A program made the position numbers and the translations under genes. This document shows, one piece after another, positions 1 through 11,280 of a stretch of 64,000 nt of DNA (the first letter of the stretch is position 1; every line of letters starts with the position of its first letter). The DNA lies in NCBI RefSeq assembly GCF_022581195.2, contig NC_061461.1, positions 8,370,001 to 8,434,000 on the forward strand, read 5' to 3'. The DNA is from Helicoverpa zea. Its lineage: Eukaryota; Arthropoda; Insecta; Lepidoptera; Noctuidae. A model generated the notes under the pieces. It was not told the origin of the DNA and ran no database searches. It saw only the letters and a list, made by a program, of their open reading frames with translations.

Positions 1-2
1 TA

Positions 3-2014
3 CGAGCAGACGTGGTCTTCAAATTGACGGAACTAGAACTACAGTTGTCACCTTTCAGAAGAAAGCTAAACATTTCTCTAAGCCACATCCATACAGCGCA
101 GTTTTATATCGACAACCAGGGTGATGTGATTGCGCAGAAGGTAAATGGTTTTTCTTTTATTCAGGCCCAAGTTCATCGACAAACTAAGCGACCGTTTTTC
201 TTAAAACAACTGCTTACTTTGTAACTTGAAAAATACATATTACATACTTTGTTTTAAGAAAACTAACGCTTATGTTGTGGGTGAACTTGGGCCTTAGAAA
301 CCTTGCTCTTGTCAGTACAGATTCTGCTATTTCTATCTATCTGTTAGTTCTAGAAAGACCAACATTTTTGGGTCCTTAATCTATTTCCGTCTCAAAGGTA
401 TACAAAATTGGATGGATACCCATCAAAAAATTGATATTTCAATGTAATAGCGTAGCTTATTTAACAGTCTGCTAAGTAGTCAATGAAGTAAAAAAATTAC
501 TCGAACTGAGCCGATTTACAGCACATATCTATACTAATATTATAAAGCTGAAGAGTTTGTTTGTTTGTTTGTTTGAACGCGCTAATCTCAGGAACTACTG
601 GTCCGATTTGAAAATTCCTTTCAGTGTTAGATAGCCCATTTATCGCGGAAGGCTATAGGCTACTTTTTACCCCGGTACGGGAAGTAGTTCCCACGGGATG
701 CGGGTGAAACCGCTGGCAGAAGCTAGTTGCAAATATAATATGAAACAAACTTGATCATTTAATTTCAGAAAGTATCAATGTACATATCCCGGCTGGTGTC
801 CCACGCAGCTGGGTGGCGGACTCACGTGCTCATATCGACAGGCAAGCACGCGGCCAGGTGTAAACCGTTGTATGCAGTGTATGCGGCTGCGAGGTCGTTG
901 TTATGCTCACAATACGTTTCGTCTTTGGTAAGAATTTATGTTTTGAATATAAGAAACATACCTTAAAACATTCATACTGATATATTAAATACATAGAAGC
1001 TTTTGATATCGTGAATGTTTAAAAATCTTAATAATATTATCAAGGCGAAAGTATCCCAATCTGTTTGTTATATAGACGCGTTTACACCAGAACTATTGAA
1101 CTGATTTAAATTAATATATGTTAGATACTTGGATAGTCTAGAGCCTGAGATAAAGGAATAAGAAGATTCAGAAATGAGTCCCTACAACATTAAATAGTTT
1201 TGAATACATGACCCTAAATAAGGCTAATCCAACATAGAATAAAATGAAATACTTACAGATATTTGTCAAACAAACTACTATTATTTTTTCTAATACTTTC
1301 AGCACGGGTGGTGGGTTTGCGGGATTTTCCTAGGGATTTCATGGTGCGCCGCGCTAACTCCACTTTGTGTCAAACTTTGGCGAACGTACGGAAGGAAAAT
1401 TAGGGCTCACGAAGCTATGACTCTCGCCAACTTGGGCTCTGGGTTAGTATGGTTTATTTTAACCAGTTTGAACTAGTTTTGATCTGTTTATTTTACTTAT
1501 TTTTGACATTTTGCGCAATAATCTTGTGTAGACAGAAACTTCAAATATTCTCTATATTAGTACGTAGTAGTATGTGCAGACATCACTATTTGGTGGTTGT
1601 AAAGGGATACATGAGTGCGAAATATAAAGAGTTATTTAATTTTTCCAGTATCAAAAGACTAATTTCCTTACACAGCCGTGTTTTTTTTTCAGGAACCAGG
1701 AAACTCCAACAACTGCTTTATGCGACGGTAGCAATTGGAATACACCTGGGTTAGTAGTTCATCTGTAACCTTAAAATAATCAAACAATTTGACTTCATAC
1801 TTCAATCGCGATATAATTATGTTCCCTTACAGTTCTCAATTTTCTCTGCACCGCTCATGACTTTTACCTATTTAAAAACAGTAGACAAAAAATTGTATTT
1901 AAAACAAGGTTAAGGAAAAAGTAGAACTAAAAAGTATTATCATAATGCAAAGGAACTATAATAACCCATTGCTTCAGGCCTCCTGCACCACCTCCCAGGA
2001 GTGACAGCTGGTGA
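3..2014 (+). CDS. Prominin-like pentaspan membrane protein, C-terminal exons (partial)
   Basis: Five exons can be joined without a frame break: up to 140 (gene starts left of the window), 769-927, 1303-1442, 1693-1749 and 1978-2014 (stop TGA). Junction phases are 0, 0, 2, 2, and all introns are GT-AG. The encoded C-terminus has about 46 residues of extracellular loop with an N-glycosylation site (NIS), then a 53-residue exon with two cysteines (ARCKPL and LLCSQYV), then a hydrophobic segment starting GWWVCGIFLGISWC and ending in a basic stretch (KLWRTYGRKIR), and a proline-rich tail (PPAPPPRSDSW). The order Cys-x-Pro, LLCS-like motif, G(F/W)W, last membrane span, VKL..YYRR-like basic tail is that of the second large loop and fifth span of prominins (CD133 family), cholesterol-binding proteins of plasma membrane protrusions. 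Prominin is my recognition from memory, not a search. If the 1749 donor is not used, the frame runs to a stop near 1771 instead. Confidence 0.68.
531..727 (+). repeat. Dispersed moth repeat in a prominin intron
   Basis: The stretch begins ATACTAATATTATAAAGCTG, has a GTTT microsatellite near 550-574 and ends in a GCAGAAGCTAGT-type tail. This layout is very common in lepidopteran genomes. Its class is uncertain to me. It lies inside the intron between the exons ending at 140 and starting at 769. Related tails occur at 18,755-18,865, 56,080-56,250 and 58,750-58,892, and reversed at 16,366-16,560. Confidence 0.6.
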
Positions 2015-2221
2015 AACTGTGATCATCAATAGAGAGAGTTTTAAAAGGACATGCTTTTAAAAGCACAAAATGAACTCTGAATGACTTTCTCAAGTCTTCG
2101 ATATGATTGAGAGAAAAATTAAGATATTATGATCGTAATTGTAAATCAGTTAATAGAAGTATATTACTGTGGATGTGTTTTGTACCTACCTGTATGTTTA
2201 TTTAGTAAATCTTAAAAATAT

Positions 2222-2509
2222 ACATTTAGGATAGGTGATTAATTTATAAAATACTAATGTACTTATGTAATAAAGTTTGTAAGATCTTTTTAAGAGTATC
2301 TATTGAGTATCTTTGTATAGCACGACACAGGATAATGACTTAAAATAAAATAATATGTGTGAATAACATTTAGGATAGGTGATTAATTTATAAAATACTA
2401 ATGTACTTATGTAATAAAGTTTGTAAGATCTTTTTAAGAGTATCTATTGAGTATCTTTGTATAGCACGACACAGGATAATGACTTAAAATAAAATAATAT
2501 GTGTGAATA
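2222..2509 (+). repeat. Perfect tandem duplication, 2 x 144 bp
   Basis: Positions 2222-2365 are repeated at 2366-2509 with no difference I can see, and the first five bases recur after the second copy. Each copy holds an AATAAA signal (2269-2274 and 2413-2418). It lies about 210 bp past the stop codon of the prominin-like gene, so it probably belongs to its 3' UTR or end site. It is either a very recent duplication or an assembly artefact. Confidence 0.93.
2269..2274 (+). promoter_or_regulatory. Poly(A) signal AATAAA, prominin-like gene
   Basis: This is the first canonical AATAAA in a likely position, 255 bp after the TGA at 2012-2014. A second identical site lies at 2413-2418 because of the tandem duplication, so two alternative 3' ends are possible. 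Confidence 0.55.
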
Positions 2510-2514
2510 ACATT

Positions 2515-3956
2515 TTATGATTTAATTCTTACTATATAAATTGTACAATAACACCTTTTATTATGACCAAATATATTATTTGCTTCAATTATGTGTTCTT
2601 ATTATTTTACGTTCTCTTTGTGCCAAAACATCACTATTGCCTTAAGAAAACAAAATGTGACACACAATTTTAAAACTGCATTTCTGATAATATATTTTTT
2701 TAAGTTAAAATCAAGCTTCTATATACAATTTGGACAAATAAAATATTTTAACCACTTTAGACTGAAAAATATAGTTTGATTAATGGTTCCTTTTAAACGT
2801 GCGGAAGAAATATGGTTTGGAACTTCAAGATTAATTTCTCTAGTAGAATATTATTTTACCGCAGATGTTTTTGGCTAAAATAACGATTTATTGGCGAAGA
2901 TTTTTTACAATATAATCCGCTTTTAACAAGGCATTGTTTTATTCATGCCCTAATACACATTATCTATTTCCAGTTACGACTGATTTTCAGGCTTGTGTTA
3001 CGCGAAACCATTATAATATCTCATACCAAAACTCCAATTCTTAAGCCTACGCGCACACTAAGTTAGCCGGATTTTGTCCAACTATCAGCGGACTAAAAGT
3101 TTGCAGTATTCGCGTACTCTTAGATTTGCAAAGGTACGTGGGTAGGCCTTTCGCTGTCATTTCCAGATAGACATGAACCACATACCTATTTATTCAAAGC
3201 ATACATTCTCGGTAAATAAGTGAACGTCGAACGTATTGGCATATACCTAGGTACTAATGATGTGTGACCTAAATGCCTGATTTACATATTATGGTTCAAT
3301 TTAAATTGGCTTCGATAGTCAAACTTAATTACGAAGTAGGTAGTAGAACCATTACTGAGACTGTAAAATTCAAATTACGATAACACTGGCTGGTTGGATT
3401 TGTTATTATTTTTTAAATGGTTTATACTCTTTACAAAGTCGAACAACAATATTTATTTATAAGTAATATGCAGCAACAAAATAGTTGGATAAATAGAGTA
3501 GATACAATAAATAGTGAGAAAAAAATATTTAAAATAAAACTTTTAATAAACGAATTCATCAATATATATTTTTTTCAATTTAATAAAAAGATACCTTACA
3601 AAAAACCGAGCTTTTTCAGCAGAATACCGGTACGTTACCGGTATTTGTTTACGCGCAATATGTACCAGATTGATTACACGTATAAATTATCTGCCATACA
3701 TCAAAGAGTATCCGGACCAAAAGGTGCGATTACTTTTATTGATAAATCATTTGGTTTGGCACGCACATTTCTCTGTTACGCTCAATGGATCGTGTAATCA
3801 CTGATTTTATGTTTGTTTTGTCTAAAATATAGGGCAGGTAAATCATAAATCTCAGACGCTGAATAATACAATGTTGTCATACATTATACTTAGGTGTCAT
3901 TTCTTTTCCTGATGTCTTTTGTTTCAATAAGGTTTAAAATTCGAATTTCGATTGTC
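2515..3956. other. AT-rich intergenic DNA without a supported gene
   Basis: Apart from the short MITE end at 3055-3120 I see no gene. A 126-codon open frame on + (3417-3797) is rich in Ile, Asn, Lys, Tyr and Phe as expected from AT-rich noise, has no recognisable domain, and lacks splice or promoter support. Confidence 0.5.
3055..3120 (+). mobile_element. Short remnant of the TGCAGACTAAA MITE family
   Basis: The segment ends with GCGGACTAAAAGTTTGCAGT followed by a GTACTC-like border. That matches the right terminus of better copies at 24,816-24,960, 36,151-36,924 and 54,371-54,590. The left end is degenerate or missing. Confidence 0.5.
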
Positions 3957-3959
3957 TAA

Positions 3960-4128
3960 GGCTGAGTTCTGACCGACGTTACAAGGTGTGATGTAACATG
4001 CTACACAGCGAGCATTCATGTAGTGAGTGGGTATGTATCGTCCGCGTAACACTGCATACTAAATAAATACTAGTAGTGTAACATGTTGCATTACATCTCG
4101 TAAGGTCGCCGTCAGTCAGTGCCCAACC
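3960..4128. mobile_element. MITE with 3-bp TAA target duplication
   Basis: The terminal inverted repeats are imperfect: the left end starts GGCTGAGTTCTGACCGACG and the right end ends CGTCAGTCAGTGCCCAACC. TAA flanks both ends (3957-3959 and 4129-4131). A 3-bp TAA/TTA duplication with GG-starting TIRs suggests a PIF/Harbinger-type non-autonomous element. It has no coding capacity. Confidence 0.65.
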
Positions 4129-4589
4129 TAAAGATCATAAAAACTATGCAACTGCTACTTATTTGATTGATTTTCCTATAGTGTCCCATTTTTTTGCCTA
4201 TTCGCGAAACTAGTTAATTTTATATTTTCGAATGCAGGATAGATTTCTGGTAAATGTTTGTCACCACTTTTAACTTCAGAGAACGCATACAATAAAAAAT
4301 ATATACAAGTAATTAAGCAACAAAATTAACACACAACGACAACCGCCCCATTATAAACAGAAGCAGAACACATAATTTCAAATGACATAAATCAGACCGA
4401 ACAACCAAAATTCAGAGCATTCACAAAACAAATACAATTTAGTTAGAATAGAATCTCTGTCATATAGAACTTTGTGTTTGACTCGACTTTCTAGAACCGT
4501 CCAAACAGACAAGATAAACAACACGTTTGTTAATTAATTATAACTCGTAGTACGTACTAAAATATAGTGTTATTCAGGATATACTAACC

Positions 4590-4732
4590 GTCTTACCACA
4601 AAAACTTTTTAACGTCAGTTTAAGACTTGTCTAAAAAAATGTCTAATTATGACGTTGACATATGGTTCATTTTGGAGCCACATTTTTTTTAGACAAGTGT
4701 AAAACAGTGGTTAAAGTTTTTGTAGTAAGGCC
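4590..4732. mobile_element. Foldback MITE with about 50-bp imperfect TIRs
   Basis: The left arm contains CTTACCACAAAAACTTTTT and, further in, GACTTGTCTAAAAAAATGT. The right arm carries the reverse complements of both (ACATTTTTTTTAGACAAGTG and AAAGTTTTTGTAGTAAGG). The loop is short, about 30 bp, and there is no open frame. I could not fix the target duplication. Confidence 0.65.
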
Positions 4733-4739
4733 ATAAATG

Positions 4740-5890
4740 TTTTGGAAATACGGCTTTGGACCTATTCACCTAGTCTGTACGTGAATAATAAATGATAATA
4801 TCACAAAAACAAAAGTAAAAGAACAGTAAAATATTTTCTAAAGGTATTATGAATTACTGGTAGTCAATTCCGTTACACAAACCAATATTTTTTAATTAAG
4901 AAAAATTTTATTACACCTTTTCACGTTGGGCATGTGGATCTTCACTAAATAACCAGTATAAACAAAGCTTCAGAAAACATTATTTTAAAATTATAATATA
5001 ATTAAATTATCACAGCCATGGACAAAATGACATGAGGAAATTAACAAAAAAAAAATCCTGCAACACAAATGACATATAGCCCAACTAACTAGCTATTACA
5101 GGCAAACCCCAATCTCCTAGAACCAGAACACTTAAGGATTAAATTCAACATGCAAATATGTACAATTAAGTGCGTTTGCGCAAGTTCGGATGTAATGATC
5201 CATCTGGCCACTGTCGACCGCTTAACATTTCGTTTGGCCTTAACGTTGCGACATTTAACCGAGAGATCACATCTGCACTCATTGTTAACCAGATACAGAA
5301 CTATTAGTTAAGGATTATAGATTAGAAGGTCGCTTTGTGTATTTAGTGGGCTAATTATGTGGGAAAGTTTTTTGCGGTGTACTTTAGAAGAGTTTAATTC
5401 AAAACTACAGCAAACTTACGGCAAATAACATAGCTATGGAGTATTCAAATTGAGCTGCGTATATTTTTCAGAGAATATAATAACGTGAAACTGTAGGTAA
5501 ATACATAGAAATGAAAAACCAACACCAATGGAAAACCAAAACTAGTTCTCGCATAGATCTCCTGGAAACCTGCCAGTCTCTCAATCGGACATCAAAAGTA
5601 CAGTTTAATTAGTCCTGGTATTTTCGGGCTGTTTCGACCAAAAAATTCGTAACCCTTTTTTTGATAACCACGTTTATAAACTACTCAATGCCTAGCAACA
5701 ATTTTATTCTAGAGTCTCCAAAGTTCATAGATATGACGAAGGACTACCAGCCTGATTTGAATTCAGGGTGTCGAATTTCACGACATTCAAATACAAACAA
5801 AGCCACCCACAATCACACAATGTAAATACAAGCTTTATAAATAACTTACGTAACCATTGAATAGTTGAATAAGATCAACGGTAATGACAT
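4740..5890. other. Intergenic DNA, nothing recognised
   Basis: AT-rich sequence with no open frame of note, no tRNA-like boxes and no clear repeat structure. Confidence 0.45.
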
Positions 5891-5894
5891 TATA

Positions 5895-6100
5895 ATTCAG
5901 AGAATGCGTTCCTGACACGTCGCGATTGAACTGACGACGTAATAACATTCATTGATTATTGATATAATAATGTTGTTTTAATGCTCCTCAATTGTTAAAC
6001 GGTAAACAACCAGCAAAAATATTTTATCGTAACTGCAACGCCATTGCAAAGTTACGTCGTCAGTCAATTCGCGACGTGTCAGGAACGCATTTCTCTGAAT
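5895..6100. mobile_element. MITE with 47-bp TIRs
   Basis: The left end starts ATTCAGAGAATGCGTTCCTG and the right end is its reverse complement (CAGGAACGCATTTCTCTGAAT type). Identity between arms is high over about 47 bp, through GACACGTCGCGA and the ACGACGTAA block, with single-base indels. The interior is AT-rich and non-coding. Confidence 0.8.
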
Positions 6101-6160
6101 GGCCGAACTATAAGTTCTTGTCGCGCTACTTAACATAACATACTGACATTTTCTATCTTG

Positions 6161-6381
6161 GACACCAATGTCTATGTTTCGGAGGGCAACTGTACCTCTA
6201 GGCAGACTGTTACGAGTAGGCAGAAGCCAGTAAGCCTGATACCAGTCTTACGAAGGAATACTGGGTTACCCAGGTAACTGGGTTGTGGAGGTCAGATGGG
6301 ACTAGGATAGGAGGATAGCTGCATGCGGTGAGACTGGAAGTCGATTCTAACAAGTTGGGAAAAGGCTAGGCAGATGATGAG
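6161..6381 (+). repeat. tRNA-derived SINE, head-less copy
   Basis: The sequence follows the body of the intact SINE at 13,731-14,117: GACACCAATG, then CAGAAGCCAGTAAGCCTGAT, then CTGGGTTACCCAGGTAACTG, then GTGAGACTGGAAG and a GGCAGATGATGA tail. The tRNA-like head is missing, as expected for a 5'-truncated retroposed copy. Confidence 0.72.
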
Positions 6382-6575
6382 TAACATTTTATATCTTAGA
6401 TGGCCAGATGTGAGTGTTTCTCCTCACTCAGTTAAAGCAAATGTAGTAAAAATACTAAGTGACATATGAACGACACTTTTTATTAACTTGAAGTAGAGTA
6501 ATGATACAATTTCTAATGATAATTCCTATTTTTATTGCACTTGCTTGGTAGCTAAAATGTAGGTATTAAGTGTTA

Positions 6576-6611
6576 CTTCCGTTGTTGCAACCATCATTGC
6601 AACAACGGAAG
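6576..6611. repeat. Perfect 15-bp-stem hairpin
   Basis: CTTCCGTTGTTGCAA (6576-6590) is followed after six bases by its exact reverse complement (6597-6611). No U-tract or gene adjoins it. It may be the ends of a MITE that lost its centre. Confidence 0.6.
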
Positions 6612-6614
6612 AGT

Positions 6615-7340
6615 GAGTGTTTCTAAACTTTATTTCAATTCAATTTGTTTTATGACCAAACAGGGCTACTTCTGGAACTTAATACGAGTATGCAATTTAT
6701 ACATAGGTATACTAGAGACACGTCATAAATACCTCGTGTTTATTTGTATGAAAATAATCGTTGAAATTAACAGCCATCTTTAGAAGATTTACTTTTTTGC
6801 ATGGAAGAAGACATAACATAGCCAATTTAATAACGCACACAAAACAAAGCACTCCTAAATAATTTTTGACGCCCACTTTCGATCGCAATAGCAGATACGC
6901 GCCATATTTAGAACTCAAATTACCCGTTTTGCCATAAACGTCACGATAAAGTCAAAAACGAAAGAATCTGACGTCAATTTTGCTGACGACACTGCACCAG
7001 TATAAGGCAACCGGTAACAGTTAATTTATAAAAAAAAAAACTTAGCAAGGTCACGAAGACGGACGTAACTGAAGGATAGTTTTTGTTCAACCAATGTGAG
7101 GAAATCATGACGTAAAAAACATGTGGAATGTACATTTACAAGTGAGATCAAGAATTTGATAAACAAACGCGTTGTCAAGTCAAATACTTTTTTTATTTGT
7201 GGTCCATTCAAAGTTGGTTGCAAAAAAGTATTCAACATAAATATTTGATCTATATAATGTGATTAAAACTATATTAGGTGTGCGACTAGAGCAAACTACA
7301 TGAGAAGTTTATGGTGTTATCGTCAACCTCCTCAATCCCA
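6615..7340. other. Intergenic DNA, nothing recognised
   Basis: AT-rich. Minus-strand frames at 6712-6918 and 7026-7238 are short, lack start context or homology that I recognise, and are treated as noise. Confidence 0.4.
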
Positions 7341-7345
7341 GAAAC

Positions 7346-8224
7346 TAAGTAAGTATAAGATAGTTCAACTCAGATTTGCGCGCGGCCCTATGTGTGCGTC
7401 GGCTTGTAATATACAACTTTCATTCGTGTGACAGTGACGTCGTCCGAGCATGACGTGTTCTCATCGCTTTTTGTTATGGGTACAGTCGTTTACGAAAATG
7501 TCTAGTTCTTCACGGAGAAAATGTTTTAAGGAGTCAGGTAGCGTTTCAAAAAATGAAACAACATTCAAAGCTTTTTATTATTACATTTTACAGTTTATCA
7601 TTATTTTCTCATACGGCTTTTCAAATTGACATTGACAGTATCTAAGAAATAAATGAAGTGAAATATCTAAGATGAATTAAATACTCCTTACATATTTTCT
7701 AGCTCGGGGTACGCGGACAATAAATAAATGTGTGGACTAAGAATGTAAAAGACCTATAATTTAGTATAATAATGGAAACAAAATGTGTGGGGAATTTTAA
7801 AAAATTATATTGCTTCGCATAATGTCGACCAAAATAAGACGGAAATAATGAAACTCATAAATGAACGTTTAAGTCAAATTGATGAAGGGATGTTGGGTAA
7901 TACTTGTCGACATGTACAAAAGAAAAAAGAAGAATACTATAGACATTTTAACATGGAGTCAGAATTTATAATTAACATTGGTGAAAGTAGCGAATCCGAA
8001 AATTCATCATTTGATTTTTCAAGTAGCGATACAGAATCATTATAAATAAATAAACTAAATTACGTAATAACTGTACTTTAAACAGCCGTATACAACCCCT
8101 AAATAACTGTATTTGTACCCGACTGTACCTCTTGTCACGCACACAAAGTCACTGTATATGTACAAGGGTTACCCACACATAGGGCCGCGCGCACGACTGA
8201 GTTGAACTTACTATACTTACTTAC
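7346..8224 (+). mobile_element. Internally deleted DDE (IS630/Tc1-mariner-like) transposon
   Basis: Both ends share an imperfect inverted repeat of about 50 bp: the left runs TAAGTAAGTATAAGATAGTTC to GCGCGGCCCTATGTGTG, and the right is the mirror image (CACACATAGGGCCGCGCG, GTTGAACTTACTATACTTAC). Inside, a short leader-like frame starts at 7498 (MSSSSRRKCFKESG) and the transposase C-terminus lies at 7785-8045. The catalytic DDE core that should lie between them is missing, so the copy is non-autonomous. Confidence 0.65.
7785..8045 (+). pseudogene. C-terminal fragment of a DDE_3-type transposase
   Basis: The frame reads WGILKNYIASHNVDQNKTEI, continues through INERLSQID and TCRHVQKKKEEYY, and ends in an acidic serine-rich tail (SSESENSSFDFSSSDTESL). 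The pattern W(G/S)xIKxYVAxxN followed by an RHV...EEYY block is what follows the last catalytic residue in insect IS630-related DDE superfamily endonucleases. There is no ATG: the frame opens just after an in-frame TAA and the first in-frame candidate start is a GTG. It is a remnant, not an independent gene. It sits inside the TIR element at 7,346-8,224. Confidence 0.6.
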
Positions 8225-9679
8225 TTTTGTACACTCATAGCGTACATGAAGCACAAAAGTATCGCCTAAGTTCTCCAAAAAGAAGAGCAGTTGATTCTAA
8301 AGTTTGTAAGTACATACGGTTAATCTCTTGAACATAACTTACCAACATCATTTTCTTATCAGATCTACTTTTTCAACACTTCAAGCAAAAAGTTCATGGT
8401 TTCACAATAGGCCGTACGAGCATCTCACCTTGGCCCAGAATTCATACAATAGTTTAATTACGAATACAGACTTAAGCACATTGTTATTATAATCTTTTGC
8501 ACCTACTTTATGCTAACCATTTCTTTGGTAACCTGAGCTAATGTAGTCCGTTCTATTATTTCTAAATCTATCAATCAATTTTATGATTTACGTACGGTCT
8601 AGTCTGTTAGTCTATAAAAGTATTGAGCAATATATTAAGCATGCTTGTTACCTAGGTCCGTTTGTAAGATCTACTTTAATAAATTCATAACATAAATCTA
8701 TTTATTATCAAAGCTATTTTGACACTAGGTATATTAATGGCAAGGAGAGGTTAAAAATCTTTCTTTTATCGAAAAAAAATTCTGCGCCTTCTTAGCTCGT
8801 AAATATTGGCAACGTATTTTAATAAAAAACGCGAGTATTCTACATTAAACTTTATAAATTGATTCTATTCATATAGTAAAGTTCGTTAACATCAGCCAAG
8901 ATCAATAACCTCTCACTAAAAAATACAAATAAAAACAAAACAATGCTAAAGATGTAACGTGACCTTGAACTAATGCCTTATTGATGCGAACAAGAACTCC
9001 ACAAGTCAAGTCCGACAGACTCGTCTGCCATGCTCGACGTAGAGTTATTACGAGTAAATCGTTGGATGTGGCATCGACTACACATATTTTATAATTAGAT
9101 ACCTATGTCTGTTATTACCACATGGGGAGGCATCATTTGACGATTTACCGTCTAGACCTGTAAGAAGTAATTAAAGTGGAACACCATTTTTTTCTTGTTA
9201 TTGTATTTGAACTTATGAAAAAATATTGACCTTTTCAAAAGAATAAATTAAATTATTATTAACTGGGTTAATTTGAGCTATAAAAATAATTGCATTGCAG
9301 CTGCAAGTCTATTTTTAAACCGGCCAAAATAAGTTAATCTACATAAACAAGTAAATTTGGATCAGTTAATATTCTAACACACGATTTAATTTGAACGCCT
9401 TTCGTTTTTGGTTAGCAATGCGATACAAGGATAGCTGTAATGCATAAAAATGCAAATGTGTAGCTCTATTTATAATGCACATGAATCTACTTGCATAATC
9501 TATTCATAGTATGATTTTTTTTTTAGTTATTATTGTAACGAAAAAATAGTCTCATTCTAGGTTAATGTTTTTTTTTCACATCAATACAATTCTTATTTAT
9601 TTTTTTCGTGGATACAAAACATTAAAAAATACATAGTTTTGTTTTTTTTTTATTTTTAATATTATGATAATCCTAGATA
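8225..9679. other. Intergenic DNA, nothing recognised
   Basis: AT-rich DNA with long A and T runs near 9,500-9,660. No gene, TIR element or tRNA-like head seen. Confidence 0.45.
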
Positions 9680-9820
9680 GCAGTCTTGCCAAGGGGTACT
9701 GGGTTGAGTAGTTCAGTCAGATAGGCTATCCCTCCGTGTGTGTTGTCACTGGTACTCAGCTGCATCCGGTGAGACTGGAAATCGACCCCAACATGGTTGG
9801 AAAGGAGGCTCGGGAGATGA
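9680..9820 (+). repeat. tRNA-derived SINE, 3' fragment
   Basis: It matches the 3' half of the SINE at 13,731-14,117: AGTCTTGCCAAGGGGTACTG, then CACTGGTACTCAGCTGCATC, GGTGAGACTGGAAATCGACC and a GGCTCGGGAGATGATTA tail. Confidence 0.72.
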
Positions 9821-9824
9821 TTAT

Positions 9825-11275
9825 GATATTCCTAGTTACCACATCCACATTTACATCAGCGTGGTCTTAAATATATTTTTTTAATATAAAAGGAACGAAG
9901 ACGAGTAGGTAGATACTCAAACAAGGTCAAGTCTATTCTACGTCACAACCGTACTATATTCTACTATGAGTTGTGTGATCGACTCTTGCGCATCTCGATG
10001 CATCGTTACGTCACTATGAACGTAGGTTGATGAACTTTGTGGTAAAGGTTGTGAATATTATGAATGAGTGAATTGTGTTAAGAAAAATATATTTTTAGTA
10101 AGTGAATTTCAAATAATGTATGTGGGGCGTACCCGGGCGCCTCCTCACGACCGATTCGATGCAGGTACCTCCCAAAACAACCGTGTCCGGTGAGGACCTG
10201 CGTCATGCGGTACGTGAGGGCGCCGTATGTAACTAAATAGGTACAAGTATGTTCATAACTTCATATAGTGACTAAAATCTACTTGAAATACAAATACAAA
10301 GTAAGCTACCAAGCCCTAACACTTTAATACGTATATTCGCGACGGGTTGCCCAACAACCTGTCGGGTTTCTGTGACCTTTCACCGCAAACGTCCAGTCAG
10401 CGCTCTAGATTCTCAACTAGATAAACCGTAGATAGCTTTATAAAGGTTTAGATTTGGCATCGATAAGATTTAGTAACAAAGTGGTTAAAAAAGGTATTTC
10501 TTTAGATGGCCAATTGTGGCGTCATATGTGTTGCCTCTCTTTTGTCTGAGAGCGCTTTCACACTAGCAGATGATCAGCTTAGTTTTCATGAGTGACTAAA
10601 AAGTTGAAGCCATGTTGACGAAGACAGACCGATTTTATCACGCGTTTTCATTATCATACCCACCACTTGCCGTAAACAACTGGACGTAAGCCTCCCCCAA
10701 CACTTTTGCTATGCGCGACAAAATTCCTCCAGTGTGAGCCAGAGATTGCTGAAACTATGAAAATATTATGTGAACCAATCATACCAAGTTTTTTAACGAA
10801 ATCAATCAATCAACTTACCAACAGCCGTTGCTGTTTATTGTCAAGGTTTTTTTTGCCTCACACCTCTACTTGCCCATGAGATTTCTATGAGATTAACGTC
10901 TAGGTATACCTACGCGTTTGCGAAACGGTAGACGGTCGAGAATTCTAGAAGTGTCACAAAAAGCCGAGATATCCAGATAATTAATCGTCTCGTTATGATA
11001 GAGCGATATAAATGCCGACACATTCGTTATTTTCTGTGCAAGTAAATGATATTGAAACATTCTGTAAATGCAGGTTAATTTCGGATAATAATAATGGTTC
11101 CGAAAAACAAATTAATCTCCAGCGATATGTGGCCGGCTATTATTCTTATTAACCAGCGTTATAATGAATTACCGACAAAAAATCGAAAACATAAACGACA
11201 AAATATATCAATTTTTACTACAAATATGAGCAGGTTAAAATAACTTTTTCTCCCAAAGAAAATTCGATCTTCGAG
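9825..11275. other. Intergenic DNA with a GC-rich imperfect inverted repeat
   Basis: The only structure I note is a GC-rich patch at about 10,120-10,235, where GGGCGCCTCCTCACGACC faces GGTGAGG and GTGAGGGCGCC in inverted orientation. It may be a decayed MITE. No coding evidence was found. Confidence 0.35.
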
Positions 11276-11280
11276 TAATA

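Noticed and set aside
3417..3797. 126-codon + frame
   Set aside because: AT-rich composition explains it; no domain, splice site or promoter supports a gene.
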